Shown here: positions 1 through 5,969 of the stretch, in pieces
How the letters are laid out: each line of letters opens with the position of its first letter
Position numbering within the stretch: the stretch's first letter is position 1
Assembly: GCA_902783065.1 (NCBI GenBank)
Contig: CACZPV010000243.1
Coordinates: forward strand, 1 to 6,031
DNA: 6,031 nt
Direction: 5' to 3'
Source of the DNA: an uncultured Ruminococcus sp.
GTDB taxonomy: Bacteria > Bacillota > Clostridia > Oscillospirales > Acutalibacteraceae
The notes under the pieces: generated by a model
Told to the model about the DNA's origin: nothing
Database searches by the model: none
What the model saw: only the letters and a program-made list of their open reading frames with translations
Program-made: the position numbers and the translations under genes

Positions 1-21
1 AATTCTCACACAAAAAAACTC

Positions 22-50
22 TTGCAAATTGGATTAAGGTATGTTAGAAT
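22..50 (+). promoter_or_regulatory. Operon promoter, sigma-A type with extended -10
   Basis: A -35 box TTGCAA (22-27) is separated by exactly 17 bases from a -10 box TAGAAT (45-50). A TG at 42-43, one base before the -10, makes it an extended -10 promoter. Each hexamer is one or two bases off consensus. Transcription would start near 56-58, giving a leader of about 190 nt before rimP. It is the only good promoter I find upstream of the operon, and no second one of this quality is visible between the genes. The start site is inferred, not shown. Confidence 0.8.
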
Positions 51-76
51 AATAAGGAAAGTGATATCGGAGGTTA

Positions 77-145
77 ATGAAAGAGTGGGGCGACCCACTC
101 TTTTATCATTACAAGGACAGATCGGTACGCTTTTTACCGAACTAA
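77..145 (+). CDS. Possible leader peptide, 22 codons, overlapping the attenuator
   Basis: An ATG at 77 opens a 22-codon frame that starts MKEWGDPLF, ends FLPN and stops at TAA 143-145. A GGAGG sequence at 69-73 sits upstream, but only three bases separate it from the ATG, shorter than the usual five to nine. The frame reads straight through the attenuator stem, so a translating ribosome would melt or cover the hairpin. I recognise no family. It may be chance that a GGAGG precedes an ATG here. A tentative call, listed because of its position. Confidence 0.25.
   Translation: MKEWGDPLFYHYKDRSVRFLPN
80..110 (+). terminator. Leader attenuator hairpin upstream of rimP, probably NusA-dependent
   Basis: AAAGAGTGGG (80-89) pairs perfectly with CCCACTCTTT (94-103) around the loop GCGA, a GNRA tetraloop. 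Flanking AATGA (76-80) can also pair with TCATT (106-110) past a small bulge as an alternative outer stem. The run after the stem is TTTTATCATT, so the U-tract is broken by A and C. That is a strong stem with a weak U-tract, the form expected of a terminator that needs NusA. In Bacillus subtilis the rimP-nusA operon is reported to be autoregulated by a NusA-dependent terminator in its leader. Position (just after the promoter, ahead of rimP-nusA) and structure fit that model here; function is inferred. Confidence 0.7.
122..140 (+). promoter_or_regulatory. Leader stem-loop
   Basis: TCGGTA (122-127) pairs with TACCGA (135-140) across a 7-base loop (128-134). It is the second hairpin of the rimP leader, placed between the attenuator and a larger structured element. 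No U-run follows it, so it is not a terminator. Its role is unknown. Confidence 0.4.
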
Positions 146-155
146 CTAAAGCTTA

Positions 156-214
156 TTGAAAATATCGGCAGCTCCAATATTGTCTGCCGTCCGGAAAATA
201 ATAATCATTTTCAA
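156..214 (+). promoter_or_regulatory. Nested two-stem RNA structure in the rimP leader
   Basis: An outer stem TTGAAAAT (156-163) with ATTTTCAA (207-214), 8 bp, encloses an inner stem CGGCAG (166-171) with CTGCCG (184-189), 6 bp, which has a 12-base loop. The 3' arm of the outer stem can instead pair with a nearer GAAAAT (194-199), giving an alternative fold. The inner loop holds CTCC (172-175), able to pair with GGAG of the rimP ribosome site (237-240). These pairings are seen in the sequence; a regulatory role, such as masking the ribosome site, is inference. I cannot match it to a named riboswitch class. Confidence 0.4.
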
Positions 215-247
215 CAGGCTGATTAATACATCTACGGGAGGCATCTT

Positions 248-727
248 ATGGCAAAAAAGAAAGGCGGCAATACCGTTGCCGAGGTAAAAGCACTTGCGGA
301 ACCTATAATAAACCGGCTCGGTCTTTCTCTATGGGATGTACGCTATGTTAAGGAAGGTGCCGTATGGTATCTGAGAATCTTCATTGATAAAGAAGAAGGC
401 GTAACTATTGAGGACTGCGAAAACGTGACAAGAGCAATTGATGAACCTCTTGACCGGCTGGATCCGATCGAAGGAAGCTACTGTCTGGAGGTATCCTCTC
501 CGGGAATAGAAAGAGAACTGATACGTGATGAACATTTTGATAAATTTCTGGGGGCTCCGATCATGGTAAAACTTCACCGTCCACTGGAAAACGGCGAAAA
601 AGAACTTAAAGGTACACTTCTCTCTCATGATAAGGAAAATGTGGAAATGATAACGGAAAACGGTACAGAAATCGTCATAAAGAAAAAAGATACTGTATAT
701 ATTAAACTGGACGATTTTAATATCTGA
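248..727 (+). CDS. rimP: Ribosome maturation factor RimP
   Basis: 159 residues, the usual length for RimP (DUF150, formerly YlxS/YhbC). RimP is a cytoplasmic protein needed for late maturation of the 30S ribosomal subunit. The N-terminal alpha/beta domain covers about residues 10-86. It has the family's strand pattern LWDVRYVKEG (28-37) and LRIFIDKEEGVTIEDCE (42-58), followed by the signature EVSSPGIERELIRDEHF (81-97). The C-terminal SH3-like domain (about 98-159) has the usual PIMVKL and LKGTLL strands. The ATG has a strong site GGGAGG at 236-241, six bases upstream, so the start is secure. It is the first gene of the operon and lies downstream of the attenuator, so its expression should share NusA feedback. 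Position directly before nusA is typical across bacteria. Nothing is missing or truncated. Confidence 0.97.
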   Translation: MAKKKGGNTVAEVKALAEPIINRLGLSLWDVRYVKEGAVWYLRIFIDKEEGVTIEDCENVTRAIDEPLDRLDPIEGSYCLEVSSPGIERELIRDEHFDKFLGAPIMVKLHRPLENGEKELKGTLLSHDKENVEMITENGTEIVIKKKDTVYIKLDDFNI

Positions 728-970
728 CTGATATTTCCCCCTGTAATCACACCACAAGTCATATCGACAGTTTATCGGTTGATACAGCACTGTTTCTGCT
801 GCATCAACGCTTCGGCTTTACACACATTCAGATACAGCGGCTGAACTGTAAAAAAACAGGCAGCGAAAAGTCCGAATACATAATCTGTCAGGAAATCAAT
901 AAGCTGCATCGGGCAGCATTTATAGAACTGTCCGGTGATATTAATAAGCTTAATAACGGAGGTCAATCAA
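728..970 (+). other. Long rimP-nusA intergenic region with hairpins and a startless open frame
   Basis: 243 nt separate rimP from nusA, long for this operon. No gene with a start codon and ribosome site is visible. Two stem-loops are clear: GTTGAT-a-CAGCA (778-789) with TGCTG-c-ATCAAC (797-808), eleven pairs with one A/C mismatch and a 7-base loop; and GCTGC (903-907) with GCAGC (913-917), 5-base loop. TTCAG/CTGAA (827-831/841-845) and TACAG/CTGTA (833-837/846-850) are mutually exclusive pairings. None is followed by a U-run. One forward frame is open from 721 to 1005 (95 codons) but lacks any ATG, GTG or TTG. The region may be a structured untranslated RNA or the remains of a gene. The nusA ribosome site GGAGGT is at 958-963. 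Confidence 0.5.
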
Positions 971-2221
971 ATGAAAAAGAACAAAGAACCGGAAGAAAAT
1001 CTGTTTGAAGCACTGATGCTGATTGAAAAAGAAAAAGGAATCCCCGCAGATTTTATGCTGGAACAGATCAGCAAGGCTATTGTGACTGCCTGCAAAAATT
1101 CATACGGCGGAAACGACGATGTAACAGTGCAATATAATAAAACAAAAGGACAACTCGAGGCAACTCTCCATAAAACTGTTGTAGAAGAAATTACTGATAT
1201 AAACAGAGAAATCTCACTGTCTGCAGCACGAAAGATCGATCCGACTGCTGCTGTCGGTGATAGAGTGGGCGTCCGTCTTAATCCGAAAAATTTCGGACGA
1301 ATTGCTGTCATGACAGCAAGAAATATGATACGACAGGGTATCAGAGATGGTGAAAAAGAACAGGCTCTTTCTGAATATCAAAGCAAGCTTCAGGATATTG
1401 TTACTGCTACTGTAGAACAGGTTGATCCGAATACGGGAAATGCCACACTTAAGCTTGGCAAGGCAATTGCAATACTGCCAAAGAACGATCAGGTTGCCGG
1501 AGAGGTCCTTAATGTAGGCGATATGATCAAAGTGTATGTCGTTAATGTAAAATCCAGCGAAAGAGGTCCGAGAGCAATTATCTCCCGTACTCATCCGGAT
1601 TTTGTCAAAAGACTGTTTGAGGAACAGGTTCCTGAAATATTCGATGGTATCGTTGAAATAAAATCCGTTTCCAGAGAAGCCGGTTCAAGAACTAAAATAG
1701 CAGTTTTCAGTACTGATCCGGAAGTAGATGCTGTCGGCGCTTGTATCGGTCCTAAAGGACAGCGTGTAGGCAATATAGTTAATCAGCTTAACGGAGAAAA
1801 AATCGATATTGTCGAATATAGTGAAGATCCTGTAGAGTTTATTAAAAAGGCACTCTCCCCTGCTGAGGTACTGAAGGTAACGGTTGATCCCAGCGGAGAA
1901 AAAATCTGTAAAGCTACTGTTCCCGACAGCCAGCTTTCTTTGGCAATCGGCAATAAGGGTCAGAATGTCCGTCTTGCTGCAAAACTGACAAGCTGGAAAA
2001 TCGATATTCGTCCCGAAAGCGGATTTTTTGGAGAAGATGAGGATGAAGAAACAGATGAAACTCCGGCAGAAGAAGATTCTGAACCGACAGAAAATACTGA
2101 CGATCTCCATACGGAAGAAACAGGCGCAGAAGATGATAAACCGATAGCTGAAAGCTTACCGGAAGAAACTGCTCAAAAGGATTCATCCGAAAATGATGCA
2201 AAAGAATCAGATGCAGAATAA
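971..2221 (+). CDS. nusA: Transcription termination/antitermination factor NusA
   Basis: 416 residues from the ATG at 971. NusA binds RNA polymerase and nascent RNA and controls pausing, intrinsic termination and antitermination. The N-terminal polymerase-binding domain spans about 1-130 (LFEALMLIEKEKGIP, then VGDRVGVRLNPKNFGRIAV and the helix ending near 145). The S1 domain is about 140-202. The first KH domain (about 205-282) carries GACIGPKGQR with the GxxG loop at 260-263; the second (about 285-350) carries AIGNKGQNVRLAAKL with its loop at 327-330. Residues 354-416 form a very acidic, probably disordered tail rich in D, E, S and T, in place of the AR repeats of E. coli NusA. The start is set by GGAGGT at 958-963, seven bases upstream; an in-frame GTG at 935 would add 12 residues but has no ribosome site and includes this one in its coding sequence. 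Possible autoregulation through the leader hairpin at 80-110. Confidence 0.97.
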   Translation: MKKNKEPEENLFEALMLIEKEKGIPADFMLEQISKAIVTACKNSYGGNDDVTVQYNKTKGQLEATLHKTVVEEITDINREISLSAARKIDPTAAVGDRVGVRLNPKNFGRIAVMTARNMIRQGIRDGEKEQALSEYQSKLQDIVTATVEQVDPNTGNATLKLGKAIAILPKNDQVAGEVLNVGDMIKVYVVNVKSSERGPRAIISRTHPDFVKRLFEEQVPEIFDGIVEIKSVSREAGSRTKIAVFSTDPEVDAVGACIGPKGQRVGNIVNQLNGEKIDIVEYSEDPVEFIKKALSPAEVLKVTVDPSGEKICKATVPDSQLSLAIGNKGQNVRLAAKLTSWKIDIRPESGFFGEDEDEETDETPAEEDSEPTENTDDLHTEETGAEDDKPIAESLPEETAQKDSSENDAKESDAE

Positions 2222-2249
2222 AAAATGCCGTTATTGAGAAAGTTTCATT

Positions 2250-2266
2250 CGCCTTTTGGAAAGGCG
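2250..2266 (+). repeat. Short hairpin after nusA
   Basis: CGCCTTT (2250-2256) and AAAGGCG (2260-2266) form seven perfect pairs with a TGG loop. No T-run follows, so it is not a terminator itself. It lies 28 bases past the nusA stop and just before a terminator-like stem, and could protect or fold the nusA 3' end. Role inferred. Confidence 0.45.
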
Positions 2267-2268
2267 CA

Positions 2269-2323
2269 GGGTTCCTCAAAAACACCTTAACCAAAGCGTG
2301 ACAGAATAAGGAACCCCTTTTTT
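2269..2323 (+). terminator. Possible intra-operon terminator/attenuator between nusA and ylxR
   Basis: GGGTTCCT (2269-2276) pairs perfectly with AGGAACCC (2309-2316). One C follows, and then six T (2318-2323). The 8-bp stem plus U-run resembles an intrinsic terminator, but the loop is 32 bases, so it should be weak or conditional. CCTTA (2285-2289) can pair with TAAGG (2307-2311), competing for the 3' arm. The element sits just before the ylxR ribosome site (AGGAGG, 2327-2332). Read-through must be substantial for ylxR, ylxQ and infB to be expressed, since no separate promoter for them is evident. It could lower expression of the downstream genes or be another NusA-responsive site. Confidence 0.5.
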
Positions 2324-2341
2324 GACAGGAGGAAAAAACGA

Positions 2342-2644
2342 GTGCGACAAAAAAAAGTTCCTATGAGAAAATGTACAGGCTGCGGTGAAATGAAAGAAAA
2401 AAAACAGCTTGTAAGAATCGTTAAAGCACCCGAAAATGCTGAATCCGGCGGGGAAATTTCTGTCGATCTGACAGGCAAAAAACCCGGACGGGGAGCATAT
2501 ATATGTAAGAACAATCCGGATTGTCTGAATAAGGCAAAAAAAGCCCGCAGACTTGAAAGAGCGTTTTCGTGCCAGATACCTGATGAAGTGTACAGCCGCC
2601 TGACGCAGGAACTTGACGCAGAAGTTGACGCGGGAATCAAATAA
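2342..2644 (+). CDS. rnpM: RNA-binding protein YlxR / RNase P modulator RnpM (DUF448)
   Basis: 100 residues, typical length for the YlxR (DUF448) family. In Bacillus subtilis YlxR is reported to bind RNase P RNA and modulate the enzyme (RnpM), and has been linked to glucose-responsive gene expression. Family signatures are clear: MRKCTGCGEMKEKKQLVRIVK (8-28) with the CTGC pair of cysteines, then GRGAYICKN (49-57) and CLNKAKKARRLERAF (61-75), a basic stretch likely to contact RNA. The GTG at 2342 is preferred because AGGAGG (2327-2332) lies nine bases upstream. The in-frame ATG at 2363 would be 30 bases away and would remove residues before the first motif. Its place between nusA and the L7Ae-like gene is the standard one. 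Confidence 0.92.
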   Translation: MRQKKVPMRKCTGCGEMKEKKQLVRIVKAPENAESGGEISVDLTGKKPGRGAYICKNNPDCLNKAKKARRLERAFSCQIPDEVYSRLTQELDAEVDAGIK

Positions 2645-2696
2645 AATTTGCTTTCCGATCATCGGTAAGAAACGAAATATTTCAGAATAAATTAAC

Positions 2697-2704
2697 GGAT
2701 GTGA
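2697..2704 (+). promoter_or_regulatory. Ribosome binding site that fixes the ylxQ start
   Basis: GGATGTGA matches the ideal GGAGGTGA at seven of eight bases and lies eight bases before the ATG at 2713. It overlaps the alternative GTG at 2701, which has no usable site of its own, so the ATG is the likelier start. Confidence 0.65.
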
Positions 2705-2712
2705 TCAGAAAA

Positions 2713-3015
2713 ATGAATGATAAACTGCTGTCGCTGCTGGGAATCGCAAGACGGGCGGGACGATTGACGCTCGGCTTTGATGCAGCATCAGAATCAATGC
2801 AAAAAGGGAAAACTGAACTGTTGCTGCTTGCTGCGGATCTGTCCCCAAGGACACTGAGAAACATACAAAATACGGCAGGACAGACAGATACGTTAACAAT
2901 CGTTTCAGATATATCGATGCAGCAGTTAGGCGCTGCCGTCGGAAAAGCCACAGGAATAATTTCCGTAAATGACAAAGGCTTTGCCGAAAAGATGAAAACG
3001 CTTTGCAATGAATAA
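2713..3015 (+). CDS. ylxQ: L7Ae/L30e/S12e-like RNA-binding protein YlxQ
   Basis: 100 residues from the ATG at 2713, as in the Bacillus subtilis homologue. The family adopts the L7Ae/L30e alpha-beta-alpha fold, and related proteins bind kink-turn RNAs; the cellular role of YlxQ is not settled. Visible signatures are the N-terminal LLSLLGIARRAGRLTLGFDA (5-24), the strand TELLLLAADLSPRT (34-47) and the C-terminal LGAAVGKATGIISVNDKGFA (72-91), where the LG-x-x-x-GK motif is characteristic. A GTG at 2701 would add four residues (MIRK) but lacks a ribosome site; see the GGATGTGA element. The gene starts 68 bases after ylxR and ends 19 bases before infB, so it is tightly co-transcribed with infB. 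The protein is complete. Confidence 0.92.
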   Translation: MNDKLLSLLGIARRAGRLTLGFDAASESMQKGKTELLLLAADLSPRTLRNIQNTAGQTDTLTIVSDISMQQLGAAVGKATGIISVNDKGFAEKMKTLCNE

Positions 3016-3034
3016 AACCGGGAGGAATGTATAG

Positions 3035-5566
3035 ATGATAAAATACAAACTTAGTGAAATTGCTAAAAATCTGAATGTGGCAAGCAAGGAAATCTCTGAA
3101 GTACTTAAGAACTACCTGAATGTAAATAAAAAACCGGGAGCAGTACTTACAGAACAGGAACTGAACATAATATTTGAATACTATACCGAAAAAAATAATA
3201 TGCCTGACCTGAATGAATATTATGCAAGTGCCAGCGATTCTGCTGAAGAAAAACAGGAAGCACCTAAAAAACTGGAGAAAAAGGAAAAGGCACCGCAGAA
3301 AAAACAGGATACGTCAAAAAATACTAAAAAAGAGCAGAAAGATACGAAAAAACAGCCTAAACCGGAAAAAACTGAAACAGCTGCAAAAAATCAGCAGCCG
3401 GAACCGGAGCAGCCTAAAGCTGCCCCCGCCGAAACTGCACCGCAAAAGACGAATGAGAATCGTCATAAAAATGATAAAAAACAAAAGAAAAACAAACAAC
3501 CGGCTGCTGCCAGACCAAAACAGGAAACTCATATTCTCGGGGGAAAAAAGCTTGAGAAAAATGAAACCTTTACAGAGGATAATTCAAAGGTAAATGAAAA
3601 CAGAGGCAGAGTTATCAATACTCGTGCATCAAATATCAACATTGATAAATACAATGAAAAGTATGACAGGCTCGCCAGCGAAAAGCTGCACAAAGAGCCA
3701 ACGTCACAAAAGCAAAAAATTAATCAGCGCTCACAGCAGAAAGGTAAGCCCCGCAATTCCAGAAAGGAAACAGAAGCAGAGCGTCTGAAAAGAATTGCCA
3801 ATGCCAGAAAAGCTAAACCGATTACAGTTCAGATACCCGATGAGATCACTGTAGGCGAGCTTGCACTGCGCCTGAAGGCAACTGCCGCAGAAGTAATCAA
3901 GAAATTGATGATGCTTGGAGTTATGGCAACTGTTAATGATGTCATAGATTTCGATACAGCATCATTGGCAGCAATGGAATTTCATGCTAAAATCGAAAAA
4001 GAAGTCATTGAAACAATTGAAGAAAAAATCATTGACGACAGTGAAGATGATGACGAAAATCTGGTAGAACGCGCTCCCGTAGTAGTTGTAATGGGTCATG
4101 TTGACCATGGTAAGACCTCTTTGCTTGATGCCATTCGACATGCACACGTAACTGCAACAGAAGCCGGTGGTATTACACAGCATATAGGTGCATACAGAGT
4201 TAAAATCAACGGTCGGGATATTACCTTCCTTGATACACCCGGTCATGAAGCATTTACTACTATGAGAGCAAGAGGCGCACAGGTAACAGATATTGCCATA
4301 CTCGTTGTAGCAGGCGATGATGGTATTATGCCTCAGACAGTTGAAGCGATTCACCATGCAAAGGCTGCCGGAGTATCCATAATTGTTGCAGTTAATAAAA
4401 TGGATAAACCGGGTGCTGATATTGAACAGGTCAAATCCCAGCTTACCGAGCATGAACTTGTTCCCGAAGAATGGGGCGGCGATATTCCGGTCATCCCTGT
4501 ATCAGCTCATACAAAAATGGGTATTGATGATCTTCTTGAAATGGTACTGCTCGTTGCGGATATGAAGGAACTTAAAGCCAACCCTGACAGAGCTGCAAAA
4601 GGTACAGTTATTGAAGCAAGACTGGATAAGGGCAGAGGTCCTATTGCTACCATGCTGGTTCAGAACGGTACACTGAATGTCGGCGATATTATTGTAGCCG
4701 GAACTACGGTAGGACGTGTCAGAGCAATGACCAATGACAAGGGTGCGAAAGTAAAATCAGCCGGACCTTCTGTTCCTGTTGAAATCACGGGACTTGACGA
4801 TGTTCCTACAGGAGGCGATATCTTCAACGCTGTATCTGATGAAAGGCTGGCAAGGGAGCTTGTACAGCAGCGCCGTGATGCAGAAAAAGAAGAACGCTTC
4901 AATGCCCGCACAAAGGTTACTCTTGACAACCTGTTTGACCAGATGAAACTCGGTGAAATGAAGGAGCTTAAAATCATTGTCAAGGCAGATGTACAGGGTT
5001 CTGTTGAGGCTGTAAGACAGTCACTTGAAAAGCTCAGCAACGAGGAAGTAAGAGTAAATGTAATCCATAGTGCCGTTGGTGCAATCAGAGAATCAGACGT
5101 TATGCTGGCTTCTGCCTCCAACGCAATTATTGTCGGTTTTAACGTACGTCCGGATCCTGTTGCAGAGGAAAATGCAAAACGTGACGGTGTTGATATGCGT
5201 CTGTACAGAATTATTTATGACTGTATAGAAGAAATCGAGTCCGCTATGAAAGGTATGCTTGCGCCGAAATTCAGAGAAAACCTTCTTGGCAAAGTGGAAG
5301 TACGTCAGACCTACAAGATCACCGGTGTCGGACTTGTATCCGGTTCGTATGTTCTCAGCGGCAAGGTCGTAAGAGGTGCCAGCTGTCGTGTTGTTCGTGA
5401 CGGAATTATTGTTGCCGATGATAATATTGCTTCACTGCAGAGATTCAAGGACAGCGTAAAAGAAGTTGCACAGGGATTTGAATGTGGTATTACCCTTGAT
5501 AAGTTCAGTGATATTAAAGAGGGCGATATTTTTGAAGTATACGAAATGGAGCAAATAACCGACTAA
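3035..5566 (+). CDS. infB: Translation initiation factor IF-2
   Basis: 843 residues. IF2 is the GTPase that brings initiator fMet-tRNA to the 30S subunit and promotes subunit joining. An IF2-N domain covers about 1-55 (YKLSEIAKNLNVASKEI). A disordered linker rich in K, E, Q, P and A runs from about 65 to 260, a length that varies widely in the family. A second IF2-N domain follows (about 262-312). The G domain has G1 GHVDHGKT (354-361), G2 GGIT (378-381), G3 DTPGH (400-404), G4 NKMD (454-457) and G5 SAHT (490-493), all intact. Domain II (about 520-615), domain III (about 635-740, with DVQGSVEAV at 652-660) and the tRNA-binding C2 domain (about 745-843) complete it. The site GGGAGG (3020-3025) lies nine bases before the ATG. 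No internal start with a good site is evident in the linker, so shorter isoforms are not supported. It is the last gene before the terminator. Confidence 0.98.
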   Translation: MIKYKLSEIAKNLNVASKEISEVLKNYLNVNKKPGAVLTEQELNIIFEYYTEKNNMPDLNEYYASASDSAEEKQEAPKKLEKKEKAPQKKQDTSKNTKKEQKDTKKQPKPEKTETAAKNQQPEPEQPKAAPAETAPQKTNENRHKNDKKQKKNKQPAAARPKQETHILGGKKLEKNETFTEDNSKVNENRGRVINTRASNINIDKYNEKYDRLASEKLHKEPTSQKQKINQRSQQKGKPRNSRKETEAERLKRIANARKAKPITVQIPDEITVGELALRLKATAAEVIKKLMMLGVMATVNDVIDFDTASLAAMEFHAKIEKEVIETIEEKIIDDSEDDDENLVERAPVVVVMGHVDHGKTSLLDAIRHAHVTATEAGGITQHIGAYRVKINGRDITFLDTPGHEAFTTMRARGAQVTDIAILVVAGDDGIMPQTVEAIHHAKAAGVSIIVAVNKMDKPGADIEQVKSQLTEHELVPEEWGGDIPVIPVSAHTKMGIDDLLEMVLLVADMKELKANPDRAAKGTVIEARLDKGRGPIATMLVQNGTLNVGDIIVAGTTVGRVRAMTNDKGAKVKSAGPSVPVEITGLDDVPTGGDIFNAVSDERLARELVQQRRDAEKEERFNARTKVTLDNLFDQMKLGEMKELKIIVKADVQGSVEAVRQSLEKLSNEEVRVNVIHSAVGAIRESDVMLASASNAIIVGFNVRPDPVAEENAKRDGVDMRLYRIIYDCIEEIESAMKGMLAPKFRENLLGKVEVRQTYKITGVGLVSGSYVLSGKVVRGASCRVVRDGIIVADDNIASLQRFKDSVKEVAQGFECGITLDKFSDIKEGDIFEVYEMEQITD

Positions 5567-5589
5567 TCAATCAACATTGACTTTAAAAT

Positions 5590-5618
5590 TTTGTCGGATT
5601 AAAAGAATACCCGACAAA
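5590..5618 (+). repeat. Stem-loop in the infB 3' untranslated region
   Basis: TTTGTCGG (5590-5597) pairs perfectly with CCGACAAA (5611-5618) across a 13-base loop. It starts 24 bases past the infB stop and lacks a following T-run. It may stabilise the operon transcript's 3' end together with the terminator just downstream; this role is inferred. Confidence 0.4.
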
Positions 5619-5629
5619 CAAGCTAATAG

Positions 5630-5670
5630 TTTCGCCAGCCTTTTTCGAGGCTGGCGAAATCTTTATATTA
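5630..5670 (+). terminator. Rho-independent terminator of the operon
   Basis: TTTCGCCAGCCT (5630-5641) pairs perfectly over 12 bases with AGGCTGGCGAAA (5648-5659) around a 6-base loop TTTTCG. The stem is GC-rich and flanked by an A-rich 5' side and T-rich 3' side (TCTTTATATT). It is the strongest terminator in the window and lies 64 bases after infB, ending the operon there. The T-tract is not perfect, but the stem is long. Confidence 0.85.
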
Positions 5671-5969
5671 ATTCCTGTTTATCAGTAGTCTGCTTTCTCG
5701 GATGGTATGCCCTGCCGGGCGCTATTCAAAGAGGAAAACCCTTTTCCTTAACACCCTTACAACCGCCGCTGCGCTGCCTACGGTTGGCGTTCCTCAGACT
5801 GCGGCATGCTTTACTTTTTACGAAGCCATTGCTTTTAAACGTACCGACGCCATCAATTCAATTCACACCCCGCATTGACTAAAGTGATTTCATTAGTCAT
5901 CTGCTATTGCTAATTTATGGTAAATTTGAATTATTAAAACTCAAAGTATAGTTTTTTTAGGAAAGGTGT
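5671..5969. other. Non-coding stretch after the operon, no supported gene
   Basis: About 300 bases with no gene I can support on either strand. The part 5750-5880 is richer in C and pyrimidines on this strand than the purine-rich operon, and it contains short pairings: AGGAAAA/TTTTCCT (5732-5738/5742-5748, CCC loop), AACCG/CGGTT (5761-5765/5781-5785), GCCGC/GCGGC (5765-5769/5801-5805), TGACTAA/TTAGTCA (5876-5882/5893-5899) and AATTTA/TAAATT (5912-5917/5921-5926). A run of small palindromes with no coding signal would suit a dispersed intergenic repeat or the decayed edge of a neighbouring locus. No tRNA cloverleaf was recognised. Confidence 0.5.

Noticed and set aside
61..159. GTG-started 32-codon frame in the rimP leader
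   Set aside because: The GTG lies within a few bases of the predicted transcription start and has no usable ribosome site.
772..966. 64-residue reverse ORF in the rimP-nusA gap
   Set aside because: No ribosome site, no recognisable family, opposite to a co-directional operon, and it overlaps the nusA ribosome site.
935..970. GTG at 935 as the nusA start
   Set aside because: It lacks an upstream ribosome site and would encode the clear GGAGGT site (958-963) that serves the ATG at 971.
2225..2290. 21-codon ORF right after the nusA stop, ahead of the terminator-like stem
   Set aside because: It could be read as a leader peptide for the 2269-2323 element, but its ATG has no ribosome site and I see no regulatory codon pattern.
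3241..3560. Repeated A-rich runs in the infB linker as a frameshift or slippage site
   Set aside because: The frame is intact throughout, the alternative frames lead to no meaningful product, and K-rich linkers naturally give A-runs.
3213..3593. 126-residue basic ORF inside infB in another frame
   Set aside because: The K/R-rich product is what the A-rich codons of the IF2 linker give when read out of frame. No ribosome site and no independent signal.
5577..5882. 101-residue forward ORF after infB
   Set aside because: It runs through both arms of the operon terminator, has no ribosome site before its ATG, and its R/L/P-rich product resembles no family. It is almost certainly a chance frame.
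5926..5952. Possible promoter TTGAAT / TATAGT near the window end
   Set aside because: The spacer is only 15 bases and no gene follows within the window, so the match is too weak to call.
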